Of a stretch of DNA of 64,000 nt, positions 45,416 through 56,312 are shown one piece after another. Below the pieces are notes generated by a model that was not told the DNA's origin, ran no database searches, and was given only the letters and a program-made list of their open reading frames with translations. Position numbers and translations under genes: made by a program. The first letter of the stretch is position 1; every line of letters begins with the position of its first letter. The DNA comes from Brachynemurus nebulosus (lineage: Eukaryota > Arthropoda > Insecta > Neuroptera > Myrmeleontidae): positions 17,606,877 through 17,670,876 of the forward strand of contig JAPWDM010000005.1 in the NCBI GenBank assembly GCA_035578155.1, read 5' to 3'.

Positions 45416-46190
45416 TACAATAAAATTTTTACGTCTCTATTATATCTCACGATTAAAAATTTATTACGGCATAAATACTTCCTTCTGTTCCTTTTCAATA
45501 CGATCAATAAAAATTTTTAAGCACCACGACACCGTTTACGACATGATGCGTTACAAAACAAATTCCTACTATGTATACATAGGTACCGACTATACTGGCG
45601 TCATTTACAATGTAATCTAACAATATTGTCTACATACTTGTACATAATTGCCGTAAAGATTGTTAAGATGCCGCTTGTCGCGTTCGTCATATATATTCAC
45701 ACTTTTATTGTCATTTATCAAATTTTATGACGTACGTTCACAGTACGACTCGCTTGACTCGCACGACTCACAGATATGAGTCATGTCACTCAATTGAACG
45801 CATCAGATATTTTATCGTTCTAAGCGCGGTGCTGGATTATAGATACGGGGGTGTGGAGAGTGAGGGACGCATACCAAACTTGGGTGTGTACGTGTTTGTG
45901 TACTCCAGTGTGAATAATTAAACATTAAATTTATATTACCGAGTGAGTAGTGTGTCGTGTTGAATTATTAAAATGATCATTTAACATTCCATTTTTCCAC
46001 AAATGTTGACGAAAATATGAGAGGACACTTTGAAATTTTTTCGCATAGTGATGAAAATGTGGAAATGAATATAAATTGGTTTGTCTAGAGCAGCGTTTCT
46101 CAAACTATATTTCACGGAAAAATTATGAATTTGAAATTAGAAAACAACATTGTATGTTTTCGTGGTGTTTAGTACAATTTAAAACAACTC
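45416..46190. other. Non-coding stretch
   Basis: A CG-containing patch near 45660-45860 (GACTCGCTTGACTCGCACGA; TAAGCGCGGTGCTGG) may be regulatory. Nothing decisive is seen. Confidence 0.35.
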
Positions 46191-46340
46191 TTAAAATAAT
46201 AGTATATTGTGCAATAAGTGCGGGAAATTGTCGATTGTCCACGAAAGGGAAGTTGGGCGCACTCACTACGTTCGTGCGCTCATTCGCTTGAGTGAGGCAA
46301 TCGACAATCCCGCACGAGTTGCACATACTATTTTTTATTA
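46191..46340. repeat. Inverted repeat with about 45-bp arms and a GC-rich loop
   Basis: The left arm (AATAGTATATTGTGCAATAA and onward to TTGTCGATTG at 46237) pairs with the right arm (CAATCGACAATCCCGCACGA and onward to ATACTATTTTTT) at 46298-46340. The loop holds a second inverted motif: GCGCACTCAC (46257) and GTGCGCTC (46274). The loop is much GC-richer than its flanks. MITE-like, non-coding. Confidence 0.65.
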
Positions 46341-46519
46341 CGAATTTCACATACTTTTTTTCTATTATTATCATTATTTTTGACATTTTTATTACTTTTA
46401 AAATAATATTTTTAAGTGTTCGTCTTTTTTTCTGAATTAATTATCGTTTGAATTACTTTGTTGGTGGTTTCTATAGAAATAATTACGAAATATTTATTAA
46501 ATGAAAAATTAAGAGGCGG

Positions 46520-46600
46520 CTTTGCGTGTTTTGATTAAATTTTGCGTGTTTTATTGTCAATTTGCGTGTGGAAAGTTACTTTCCACACGCAAAAAGTATG
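46520..46600. repeat. Short palindrome with iterated TTTGCGTGT
   Basis: TTTGCGTGTGGAAAGT (46561-46576) is followed after one base by its exact reverse complement (46578-46593). TTTGCGTGT also occurs at about 46522 and 46544 just upstream, so the same motif appears four times in 75 bases, once inverted. Confidence 0.7.
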
Positions 46601-47096
46601 CGGGAAGAGTACAGTGGGCAAACAGCTATTTTGCGTACTGAAATGTGTGCGCCAAGTTGGTATTTCTCCTGCATGAGTAATAAAAAATTATTATTATAAT
46701 AAAGTGAAAAACCCCGCTACGAATAACAAAAAACTAAATCTTATCGAACCAGATGAAATAAAGAAAAAAGATGAATAAAAATTAAAACAGTCGACGAAAT
46801 ATCTGCTGCTTCAGACTGCTTTACTTTTTTATTCATTCATCCTTAATCGTCTTGGTACTTGCTTACGTTACAAAAGGAACTCCCGTGCAAAATTTCGCGT
46901 TTCTAAACCCAACGGCTTGCTATATAAATTTCCCTTATTTAGGGGATGAATTTTGACATGTCATCTAGCCTATAGCACTCCCGAGATTAAGACGAATCTG
47001 ACAACACCCTCTTTCGTCGAACAAAAATCGTCGAGCCGTTTGGGCTGTATTGAAGGTACTAAGTCGATTGGGTAAATGGAGCTCCAGATATTATGT

Positions 47097-47335
47097 CGAC
47101 CAGCTTGAAAAACGTTGTTTCGAGGAAACTGCATTTTAAAATTTTGAAGTAACATAGCTGATACGGGACCCTAATGATCCTACCATATTAACACGGTCAC
47201 AATTTTTGTAAAATTTCAAAATATTTGAATTTTTTAAGGTCATATTTTGAAAAGATTGTACTTTCCAAAAATGAAACAAAAAAAAAAATCAAATTTTTCA
47301 AGATGCTACACTAGAATATCGTCTTAAACAATGTT
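47097..47335 (+). repeat. Dispersed repeat F4, copy 1 (partner at 60.2-60.4 kb)
   Basis: GACCAGCTTGAAAAACGTTG, GCATTTTAAAATTTTGAAGT and, further on, TTTGAAAAGATTGTACTTTC and TAGAATA align in order with 60193-60425. It is about 70-75% similar by eye, in the same orientation. TE-derived; no coding frame persists. Confidence 0.5.
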
Positions 47336-47539
47336 TAACGCATCTGCCACGATACGTGTCTGTGACGTTCAGTGTCTACAGAGATGAACGAACCCTTAAG
47401 AGGAGTAAATTCAATTTTGCATACTATTTTACATTTTTTATAATTCCTAATCCTTCCCGTAAAATAATTTTGCTAGTCACGTCACGCTTAAACCGACAAG
47501 ACAACACCTACGTATATTTTAAACTAACATCTATACATA

Positions 47540-47979
47540 TAATAAAACTGTAAATCTGTCTATGTCTGTCTGTTCACGCTTCACGTAAAAACTACTGGAT
47601 GGATTTTAATGAAATTTGATGTGATGATAACTTATTACCTGGGTCAACATCTAAGATACTTTTTATTTCGCGAAAATGTCTCATTCCCACGGGAAAATGG
47701 AAAAACCATTTTGAGCATCTACACACATTGCGCCAATTTACATATTTCATAAATAATTTCATAACTATAGTAACAAAAATTGTAAATAAATTTTGTAGTT
47801 TAGAAATTTTTCTGAATTTTAAATCAAAAAAAATGTTGCTAATTGTGTACCGAAAAACACAATAAATACACAATTGTCAATTTGGAGACAATTTAATGCA
47901 TTTTGTGTTTCAAGAAACTACAAATTGGAAAAAGAAACTACTCAGCGTTTCGCGTGAACAACGTCACGGGTACGGCTAG
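47540..47979 (+). mobile_element. Dispersed element, possibly Helitron-like, ending in CTAG
   Basis: It starts AATAAAACTGTAAATCTGTC with TGTCTGTC runs, continues AAAACTACTGGATGGATTTT (followed by AATGAAATTTG), and ends GTGAACAACGTCACGGGTAC and GGCTAG at 47979. This start-and-end style (TGTCTGTC, ACTGGATGGATTTTAATGAA, (C)GGGTACGGCTAG) is common in invertebrate dispersed repeats. The CTAG end fits Helitrons. I see no Rep/helicase coding part. The Helitron assignment is from general resemblance only. Confidence 0.4.
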
Positions 47980-48560
47980 TTTTGAATAAAACTGGACCTA
48001 ATTATGTCATCGCTGATGTGTCAATATCATATAACAAACAATTCTTTATGGAACAATCTTCATAAACAATTGAAAGAAAGTTTTCTGCTGATTCTCCTCA
48101 TGTCGACACACTGCTGTGTACACAAACCGACGAATAATAAGAACGATGAGTTTTATTTAAGTTACCGGGATAACTAACACCCATCCTGACTGACACTGGC
48201 TGTACAAACTGACCCATATAATAAATATTCCGTTAAAGTTCATCAGTTCAGTTATATAGTATGAGAGTTGCTAACCGCGGTCGATCCTGCCTGGTTGGTC
48301 GTAATTGTTATGATTCTGTGTCCTTCTCTTGAGAAAACAAAAACTTCTCTCATCTTTTGCGTTCTCATTTTCGCTCACTATCTGTCTATGTGTGCCGTCT
48401 CTTGTCCCGTCGTGGTTAAGTTTCTATTGTTTGTTAAAATTTTCAGTAACAATAGCTGGTTGTGTTAGTTATTCGATGCTGCTGCTTGTGTGAAAATTAT
48501 CCAGTGATATGTGATACTATAAAATGTTGTAAAAGATAATTTTTCCGTACAATTGATAAC
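47980..48560 (+). promoter_or_regulatory. Weak promoter-like candidate
   Basis: Two TCAGTT initiator-like strings lie at 48243 and 48248. About 30 bases later comes CCGCGGTCGATCCTGCC, which contains a GGTCG downstream-element-like block, in a locally GC-richer and pyrimidine-rich stretch extending to about 48480. No coding exon follows. This is a suggestion only. Confidence 0.2.
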
Positions 48561-50051
48561 AAATTAAAATGATCGCTACCACGACTACTCAATTGACCTC
48601 AATCTGAGAAAATCGATGACCTCATTTCCCCCGTAGTTTGGTGGTTTTATTGATGAGAGTGCATTGGCAATGGTTTGATTATAATTTTTTATCAGACAAA
48701 ATTAGAAAGCCTCTTCAAAAAACTACAGTCTGTCTGAAAATAACGTGACCAGTGCAATTGTCTCAATAAAATTCGTCAAGTGCATGTTAAGCACGTATTA
48801 AATCAAGATTTCTCTGTGGTTAGACTTTATCATTGCTTTCAAAACAAAATATAGAGCAAGTGTCAAAACTAGAGTTTCTTGCTGGAAAGGTCTTGTTCTA
48901 CCTTCTTGGCAACGGTATGGCCCGTTAAATTCGGGGTACAGATACTGTTTCCTAACTACGATAAAAATTCAACGGTAACTTATTTTTAACTTTTCAGTTC
49001 ACGTTTTTATGACGGCAGTCGTGTTTTTTATGATATTTTGTGAGACCTTTCCAGCAGAAAACGCTAACTATGAACCTTAATCGCACACGCGTGTATTTTT
49101 AAGGGTAACAGGAAGGCGTTGCCATATTTTATGGCTGAATAAACCCATCAAGGTTCCTTGAGCTCCTTGTATTTAAATCATTAAATTAATTTTACTTAAC
49201 CCAATTTTGCAAAATATTTTTAGACATACTTTTACTAATTCGAAGGCGTACATTTCAAAAATGTATGTTTCATTTTGGTCCAAGGTCGTTTTATGTGTTT
49301 TCACAGGCCATATAGAAATTTTTGTAAATTTGAACTTTGTGCTTTGAAAGATACATCCATTGTTTTATGGAGCTCTTAGAACTCTATAAGTAAATATATA
49401 ACTCTTATGCACTTGGAGGGAAGACAAGTGGAAAATCTGGAAATGTCCAAAATTGAACATTTTGGTACAATTCGAAAACGCAAAGCTAACTCGGCCTAAT
49501 ATTGCAGTTATGGAATACATGTGGCAGATTCATCTATCTTATCCGGAGGAGTCCTTTCAGAATCGTATCTTATTATTTGTAGAGCTTTTAGATTATTTTC
49601 TCCAACCTTTGCGCAGAAATCAGTGCATCAAACTTTGTCCAAGTCTGGAAATTTTGAAAATATTTTTGTCAAATTTACATTTATTGGTACTTTTCGCATA
49701 TTTCTCCGTCATCCTCTATGAGAACAGTTGACACAAATACATTCCGCGCTACATGTACTTCCACTCATCACTCTAATGTGTTTTCTCTTTTTAGAAAAAC
49801 ATAGAAAATTCTATGTAATGTTTACATACAATGTAAACGTCCCGCACCTCATTCCGCCGGCGTGTTGTCTCTTTTGGACTAAAATGAATGTGTTACATTT
49901 TCAAGAGTTTGTCACTGCTGTTATGTCACCTTGTTTTGTTTAAATCATGAACTAGGGAACCCAGCAGGCACTTACTACCCGTACACACGTATCATCATGC
50001 ACAACTATTTGAAAATGTACAATTAGCGTCAACAAGCATTCGAGAATATAC
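48561..50051. other. Non-coding stretch
   Basis: A 92-codon plus-strand frame at 49453-49731 overlaps a shifted 66-codon frame and has no domain I recognise. I leave it uncalled. No repeat partner was recognised. Confidence 0.45.
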
Positions 50052-50257
50052 ACAGTGAAAAAATTTGTGTTAAAATTAACACATTTCACATGTCCAGAAC
50101 GGTCCACTCAATTTTTTGTGTTATTTTAACACAAAGCATATGTGTGTCAAATCTTTACACAAGATTTGTGTCAATGATTTAACACACAAGAGGACATACA
50201 TTTTGTGTTAATTTTTCAGATTTAGTTGTTTGTCAGTTAGTTGTTAAATTTTTTTAT

Positions 50258-50460
50258 TCAATTAAAAATCACAAAGTGATTGAAAAAATTATCCGGATCG
50301 GCCGGGAATCGAACCCAGGATCTCCTAGTAACTAGCCAGGCGTGCTAACCACTACACCAACGATCCTATGCTCGGCAAGCGTCCGAGCCGGACACCCATT
50401 CAATCACCTATGTGTATTAGTACTCTCTCTGATTCGAGAAACAGTTACAATTTTTTATTC
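50258..50460 (-). mobile_element. tRNA-Thr-like repeat unit, minus strand
   Basis: Read on the minus strand, the leader (GTAACTGTTTCTCG and onward, GATTGAATG), the tRNA-like body (50295-50366) and the tail (GGATAATTTTTTCAATCACT, then TTGTGATTTTTAATT) match the unit at 21248-21440. It lacks the outer block seen in the 20.8 kb palindrome. It lies inside the 1.1 kb TIR element and so is younger than it. Confidence 0.75.
50295..50366 (-). tRNA. tRNA-Thr(AGU)-like body, best preserved of the set
   Basis: The 72 nt on the minus strand fold well: acceptor GGATCG/CGATCC with one mismatch at pair 7-66, D stem GTGT/GCAC with a GG in the loop, anticodon stem CCTGG/CTAGG with one G-T pair, loop CTAGTTA (anticodon AGT at 50331-50333), and T arm CTGGG-TTCGATT-CCCGG. 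A T6 pol III terminator follows. It might be transcribable, but it is part of a dispersed repeat. Confidence 0.55.
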
Positions 50461-50599
50461 AATATTTTACTTCCACTTAAGATATTTGAAAATCGTCAAA
50501 AATTATAACGATTTTGTTCATATTTTATTATAAATGAGACTCAAAGAACAGAAAATAAGTCTGTCCTTTGGAAAAATTCTTAGTTCTTTCCATATATAT

Positions 50600-50920
50600 C
50601 TACCAAAATATATGTAATAAGAAAGATGAGAGTAGTTCTTATTATTAAACAAAACCGAAAGTTTTTTCAGTTATTGACGAATATAGTTTTATTAAACGCT
50701 TAAAAATGAAACAATTTTCTTACATTTTAAGGTTACTTTGTTACAGATTCAGTTAAAAAAATCATGTAAGCTTACGAAATTGTATATTTGTATTGTATAT
50801 TGTACTGAATATTGTATTGTATATTGTGTAATACAATCTCAAGTAAGCTTACATGGTTTTATTTAATAATAAAAACTACTCTCATCTTTTCTTTATTATA
50901 TATATTTTGGTAGATACATA
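50600..50920. repeat. Inverted repeat nested in the 1.1 kb element
   Basis: TACCAAAATATATGTAATAA and GATGAGAGTAGTTCTTATTA (50601-50648) pair with 50862-50920 (AATAATAAAAACTACTCTCA and TATATATTTTGGTAGATA). A second, inner pair, ATGTAAGCTTAC (50764) and GTAAGCTTACAT (50843), flanks a centre of repeated TTGTATATTGTA strings. Confidence 0.65.
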
Positions 50921-51157
50921 TTCTAATGTAACTTACGTACTTATAACATTCTTTTGCTCTACACAAACATTGTGTTACTTCCTTGTTGTTCAAAACAGGT
51001 TAACATTTTTATTCTGTTAAATCGAAATTTGTCTTAATATTTTCATTTAACACAAACACGAAATGTTACATTAACGCAAGATTGTGTTACTTATTTAACA
51101 CAAAAATTTTAACCACTGGTTTTTTTTACGGAGAACACAAATTTTTTTACTGTGTAA

Positions 51158-52227
51158 ATATACCACCACATATAACTTTCTACATATTCTACTAACCCTG
51201 CTAACTATTCACCACATGCGATCCGGTGGGAGGGAAGGAGGCGCAGTGACATGAAAAATAAATGTGCAACTAGAAAAACAAAATTTTCACATCTGTGCGC
51301 CGTCGATGAAAAAATCTAGACATTTTTTTATCGGGTTATCCGAAGTAGATTCTGTAGGTACTTTTAATATAATTTATTTAAAAAAAAAAAGAAAAAAAAC
51401 TTTTTTAGCAATAATTAAAAAATCTTATTAACATCACTAGGTAATAAAAAAAGTTTTTCAAGTTAGAAAATCCCGGACATAATTAAAAACAGGAAAAATT
51501 TATTTTTTATATTTTTAAACAAAAATAATCCAAACCATTACGACAAGAAACCGTATAAATTAACCAGACTATTTAAGTTTAATTACTTCAAATAACTAGG
51601 GAAATGAGCTAAGCAAGGCATTATCATCATTTTTCGTGAAAAACTTTTTAAATTTTTTTCGTTCAAGGAAAACGTTCATTTCTGTTGGTATAAATACTAT
51701 TTAACATTTTTCCTTCATACTGTTTATTCATTAGGTCGGTAAATGTTTAGGTTTTTTTTTTTCGCGGTAACTCATTGAAAAAGTTTTATTTTCTTGGATA
51801 TATCATAAAAATATTATAATTATTTGGACCAAGGTACGATCATACGATCGGAATTAGCTTTTAAATTGTGGGTAGATACGAGAAGAGGAGATACTCTTAA
51901 AATCAATTAAAATTTTAACGACCCAACTAATTTTTATGTTTTATGCTCAATGATTTTTCATAAAAAGGACCATCCCCCTAATTTCTCATACTACTTTCTT
52001 CTTCAGGAAAGATTAAAATATTTATATTCATTGGTGAATTTTAATTTTAATTGCTGTTTCAACATAGCAACCTGACAACGAAAACTATAAATATTGTAAG
52101 CGTGTGACGATAAAAAATTTACATTAAAACAGCTGCAACGTAGAGATTCTCATTCGCGTCTCTAGTGGTGAAACTAGAAACTGACACTGAACACGTGTTT
52201 ACGTATCAATTTAATTGGTGATAAAAA
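51158..52227. other. AT-rich non-coding stretch
   Basis: Nothing recognisable is seen, with poly-A runs near 51380-51400 and poly-T near 51750. Confidence 0.45.
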
Positions 52228-52592
52228 TACAGGTAACCCCCAAAAAGCACGATTAATTGGTTCCGTGTTCTTTGAAATCATGTTGCTCGAGATTACAAAA
52301 AGCAAGATTCCGTTTAAAGTGTGAAATTAGAAAAAAAAACTTTACGTATTATATGACATATTTAAAAATAATTTTATATCAAATATTTCTAATTTCAAAT
52401 GTTATCGAGTGCCTGTGAAACATTATTAATGTATGACGGACTTTTGTTCGCATTTACACATACACCAATATTCATATGTTCACTTGATGTCCAGCTTAGC
52501 TGATACTTGAACACTCGATTTACTTTGGCAGGTATGACCAATTCATTATATGTTAATTAAAATCCACATAATGTTTGAAAAATTATCAAATT

Positions 52593-52662
52593 GGATCTGC
52601 TGGGACTCGAACACGGATCTCCTAGTTACTAGCCAAGCGCCTTACCAATTAGCCTACCGACC
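52593..52662 (-). tRNA. tRNA-Thr-like body, decayed, left arm
   Basis: On the minus strand, GGTCGGTAGGCTAATTGG, then GCGCTTGGCTAGTAACTAGG and GATCCGTGTTCGAGTCCC form D-, anticodon- and T-arm-like parts with anticodon loop CTAGTAA (AGT). The acceptor ends no longer pair well and the body is about 70 nt. Non-functional repeat component. Confidence 0.4.
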
Positions 52663-52843
52663 GCTTTGTTCGAGTGCCATTCCAATCTGACAATCAATCG
52701 AACACATCCTCTCTTTAATGCGAGACACAGTTATATTTCTAATAATATAGCTAAGATAATATCTAAGAAATATAACTGCGTCTTGCATTAAAGAGAAGAT
52801 GTGTTTGATTGATTGTCAGATTGGAATGGCACTCGAACAAAGC

Positions 52844-52913
52844 GGTCGGTGGCCTAATTGGTAAGACGCTTGGCTAGTAACCAAGAGATCCGGGTTCAAG
52901 TCCCAGCCCATCC
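52844..52913 (+). tRNA. tRNA-Thr-like body, decayed, right arm
   Basis: The D arm is GGCCTAATTGGTAAGACGC. The anticodon arm CTTGG-CTAGTAA-CCAAG is fully paired, with anticodon AGT. The T arm CCGGG-TTCAAGT-CCCAG is near complete. The acceptor strands GGTCGGT and CCCATCC mismatch at several positions. It resembles insect tRNA-Thr(AGU) more in the anticodon arm than the 21.3 kb copy does. Confidence 0.45.
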
Positions 52914-53085
52914 AACTTGATAATTTTTCAAACACTATGTGAATTTTAATTATATCAAATAGTATATGTATTTTTTCTTTCAATAGAATTACCTACTCGA
53001 AAATCGTGTAGTTTGAAACCCGTATGTGATTCGGAGGAAAGTACTCGTGTTTTTCGAAACTCGTGTTCTTCGGAGGTTGCCTGTA

Positions 53086-54130
53086 CATACTTAAATACTG
53101 TAGATGCATTGATAGTTGAAATATTGATATATTTAAAACTATTTTTGTTTATAATTTTTGGTCCAGTGGTCTTAAAACTAAAAATTTTCTAAAAAATTTT
53201 CTAAATTTTCTTTTAAAGGGTTATTTGACTTTTTAAAATGTAATAGTTACTGGAAAAGAAATATATTTTAAATAAAAGGGGAAGACCCAGTAATAAACAA
53301 CGTAGTTACCAATATTTCAGTACAATGTGAGATAATTCATGCATTCTTTTGTTATTACTGGCAAAATGTTTAGTTTGGTCTATTGACTACTCACTCTACG
53401 AAATTCTAATTATGCGAGCCCAATTTGGTCTCGTCCAATTTTTTTTTTTAAATTTACCATTAGTTTGAAAGAACAACAGCTCAAAAAATTCACAGCTCTA
53501 GAACAGACAGAATATCACCTTAACCAGCTTACAGCAGCATTCGTTTAAAATTACCACTCAGATGATACTGATCATTTTCACTACTTCTTCTAAAATATAG
53601 GTACTAACCCCATTTATTTCATTTTAAGCAATATAATCTTGCCTGTATATCATGTGATATAATCTAAATATATAATAGGTATGTTATTTAATATTAATTA
53701 TCAGTAAATAAACAAATGACACCCGATACTGATATCATTAATACAAATTAAACTGTTCAAGTACCAAATACTGTGTACACAGTGATTGAGTACAGACAGT
53801 AATAGTACCTACTGTTTTGGTACTGTAATTGAACTATACACAAGAGTATTATTAAACCTCTGCCTGTTTGATTATGCACAAAGAACTTGATTAATGATTG
53901 TTTGCAAGCATTAAATGGAATTAAGAAATTACTGTTATTACTGTTAGTATGTGTTTGAGATATTAATGCACGTGTAAACAAGGCCTCACAAGGGAGTGTT
54001 TGTGATTTATTATTGCGCGACTTGTGATCTAATGGATTTCTTAATAGGCGACAAATAAAACAGTGTCAATTTGTCGGGAAATTTTTTAAGCTGACGTGCA
54101 AAAGATAACGAAAATCTTTTAATGCGCTAC
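53086..54130. other. AT-rich non-coding stretch
   Basis: No gene or repeat was recognised. Confidence 0.45.
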
Positions 54131-54137
54131 CATTGTT

Positions 54138-54305
54138 TTGAATTTTCTGGGACCTGGAAACACCAATACTAAACTATTTCCACAAAAATACCTTTCATTA
54201 ACCAAAAAAAAAGTCCCAGCTATTCACTACCAAACGAATGATGCTCAAACCTTTTCAGCTTGTCAAGACTGTCCGGTCGAAAACCGGATGTTTGGCCACC
54301 CTGAT
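54138..54305 (-). mobile_element. Solo hAT-like element end
   Basis: Read on the minus strand from about 54300 the sequence begins CAGGGTGGCCAAACATCCGG, then TTTTCGACCGGAC, and later repeats GGGACTTTTTTTTTGG and GGTCCCAGAAAA. A CAGGGTGGCCA start followed by CCGGAC and GTCCCAG blocks is a pattern I associate with hAT-type ends in insects. The opposite end and a duplication were not found, so this is a truncated piece. The 60-codon plus-strand frame here is a by-product. Confidence 0.45.
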
Positions 54306-56215
54306 CATCACCAATATTAGCATAGCTCATATTTAATTATCAACAATCATCTTACCAATCTTAAACTCAATAGTACTATATCAACGATACATCTTTCAAT
54401 AAAAAACAGTTTTTGTTACGCAGGTTTCAAAATAGTTTCAGTAGCTGAAGTTTCTTGTAGCTTTCAGGATAAAATAAAAAACATTTAAGTCTAGTTTTTT
54501 ATGGCTACATTTTGGTTTTCTACATCTCTTGAAAAACACCATAAACTTTGAAGTCCAATATTCCACAAACGAAGTTTAAAAGTTTAAAGTGGTTTACGGA
54601 ATCTCAAATTTATTTTGAAAAATCTTTCTAACGATATCCCGGACGACAGAGTACCTACATGGGAACATTTCTTGAGTTACTTACTAAAAACGAAAATTTT
54701 ATCCATATTCCGACATTTCCTATCAGTGATTTGGAGTTTAGTTCTTGACGGACATTTTCTAATACTACAACGTACCTCGAAAGAAAATTTTATTTGCTGG
54801 AGATCATTTTTTACTCCAAATTTCTTTTTAAATTTTCAAAAAATTGGTTGCCTATATCTCCGAAACAAACCAGCACAACCACAGAATACAGAAACGAGCT
54901 TACTATCTCTGTGCTAGTGATACGAGCGTGGACAAAAAATCCCTACATTTCTCTACACTGCACTATGTTGTGTAGGTTCACACTGTTTGTAGTTGTGTGT
55001 GTTTAATATTTGCATCTATGTGAGTAGTAACACACTCATCTACATAACAGGTACATGCGGACACAGATTCATGCAGTGTAACAATGATTTTAACAATACA
55101 TAACAATTGACGTGCATAGACTGACCCCCACCGAAAGAATGATCAGCTAAGCAGTGAGAAGGGCTCGATCGGCCTCGTACTATCTACATTTTTTTATATG
55201 TATGCTTAGAACTTGAACACAATCTAGCCGAATTAATTTTATGTGAGCGTTCTCAGGAAGTATTGGTATTTGTACTTTTTTTAAACTTTTGGATGTAAGT
55301 ACGGTTAATAAATTACAGCGAACTAGACAAAGACTTTTTTTGGAACTTTAAAAAGTTATATTCTGTAATAACAGTACCTAAGCATCATGAAATTTCCATC
55401 AAATAGTAGATGAATAAAATTTGGGACTGTTGAAAAAGAATATTAATGTACAAACCATTAAATTGATTATTTTTCAAAAATAATCATAAAAATAAAATTA
55501 ATTTAACATAAAATTGGCGTAATTTCACAAACAGTATTGTTTAAACTAATTAATTTTACGAGTCATAAGAATTTTTATGACCTGAATGCCTATTAACTTT
55601 GCTACCGGTAAAATAATATTGTATTCCTGCATCGTAATATATATTATAATCAAATATATTAACAGGCCAATAAATACTCAGTCGGTAATTTGATCATATA
55701 ACCAATTAAAATCATCTAAAAATTTAATTATGATAAAAATATATTACGTTGTACACCACCCGGAAAATATTTAGTGGACACAAACACTTTGAAAGTTCTC
55801 ACAATTTCTGTTACTAGTGGAAACTTGTTATTTTTTAATCTAAACCAATATTATGAAAATTTGTTTATTTGTTTATATACAAAACGTAGGCCCTGTTTAA
55901 TTCTAAAATTATGTAATCGGGTTCAAAATGTCATTTGAAAAATTAATTACCATAACAAGAAAAAGATAGATAGTAATCATTTGAGTTCTTATACGATCTT
56001 TTCTCTTTGTCTAATAAATGACAAGACACATTTTCTAAAGGAATTGTAACTTTGTGTCAAACGTAAAAAAGCAATGAGATTGTCCTTGAAGACAGTGCTG
56101 TCTCACTCTTTTCATTTGTTTATGTTTGGTTGATTTGAGTACTATTATTGGTATAATGTACATTTCAATTTTTAAACTATTTAAAGAGACTTGGTGAATG
56201 TTAAATCAAGGTCTC
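54306..56215. other. Non-coding stretch
   Basis: No gene is supported. Overlapping plus-strand frames at 54615-55006 (100 and 70 codons, different phases) have no domain I recognise. Confidence 0.45.
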
Positions 56216-56221
56216 TCTTAA

Positions 56222-56312
56222 CGACTTTGAGTTCGTACAGTCCGATTTTTGGATACAGTCTGAAAAAACTATGATTTTTGAAATTTTTTTATTGAACAAC
56301 GATTTTGTACGT
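56222..56312 (+). repeat. Dispersed repeat fragment (partner at 38.9 kb)
   Basis: TTGAGTTCGTACAGTCCGAT, then TTTTTGG and further matches to 38865-38945 over about 80-90 bases, same orientation. Family unknown. Confidence 0.4.

Larger units (their letters stand above)
50052..51157. mobile_element. 1.1 kb TIR element with iterated TTAACACA motif
   Basis: The left end CACAGTGAAAAAATTTGTGTT and the right end AACACAAATTTTTTTACTGTGTA are inverted repeats. AATATA lies immediately outside both, suggesting a duplication of 6-8 bases. The motif TTAACACA / TGTGTTAA recurs many times near both ends (about 50067-50215 and 51050-51110) in both orientations. Nested inside are a minus-strand tRNA-like repeat (50258-50460) and an inverted repeat (50600-50920). 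No transposase is seen. Confidence 0.75.
52390..52955. repeat. tRNA-like repeat: outer block plus head-to-head palindrome
   Basis: Positions 52390-52554 match the outer block of the 20.8 kb palindrome (TTATCGAGTGCCTGTGAAAC and onward, the internal ACGGACTTTTGTTCGCATTT, and further). Then 52555-52740 and 52766-52953 are inverted copies of tail, tRNA-like body and leader, meeting leader to leader around a 25-base spacer. The tRNA-like bodies face away from the centre, the opposite of the 20.8 kb arrangement. Confidence 0.8.
52230..53083. mobile_element. Tigger/pogo-like element carrying a nested tRNA-like palindrome
   Basis: The left end CAGGTAACCCCCAAAAAGCA and, on the reverse strand, CAGGCAACCTCCGAAGAACA are matching ends of pogo/Tigger type (CAGG, AACCnCC, then A-rich CACGA). 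TA lies directly outside each (52228-52229 and 53084-53085), as expected for Tc1/mariner-class insertion. Both ends continue into repeated CACGA/TCGTG-type blocks. About 565 bp in the middle (52390-52955) are a later tRNA-like repeat insertion. No transposase frame is seen. Confidence 0.75.

Noticed and set aside
49453..49731. 92-codon plus-strand frame
   Set aside because: It overlaps another frame in a different phase, has no recognisable domain and no neighbouring exons.
50980..51120. TTAACACA strings as transcription-factor sites
   Set aside because: They are better explained as the iterated subterminal motif of the surrounding TIR element.
54615..55006. 100- and 70-codon plus-strand frames
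   Set aside because: They are in different phases in AT-rich DNA, with no domain and no splice-compatible partner.
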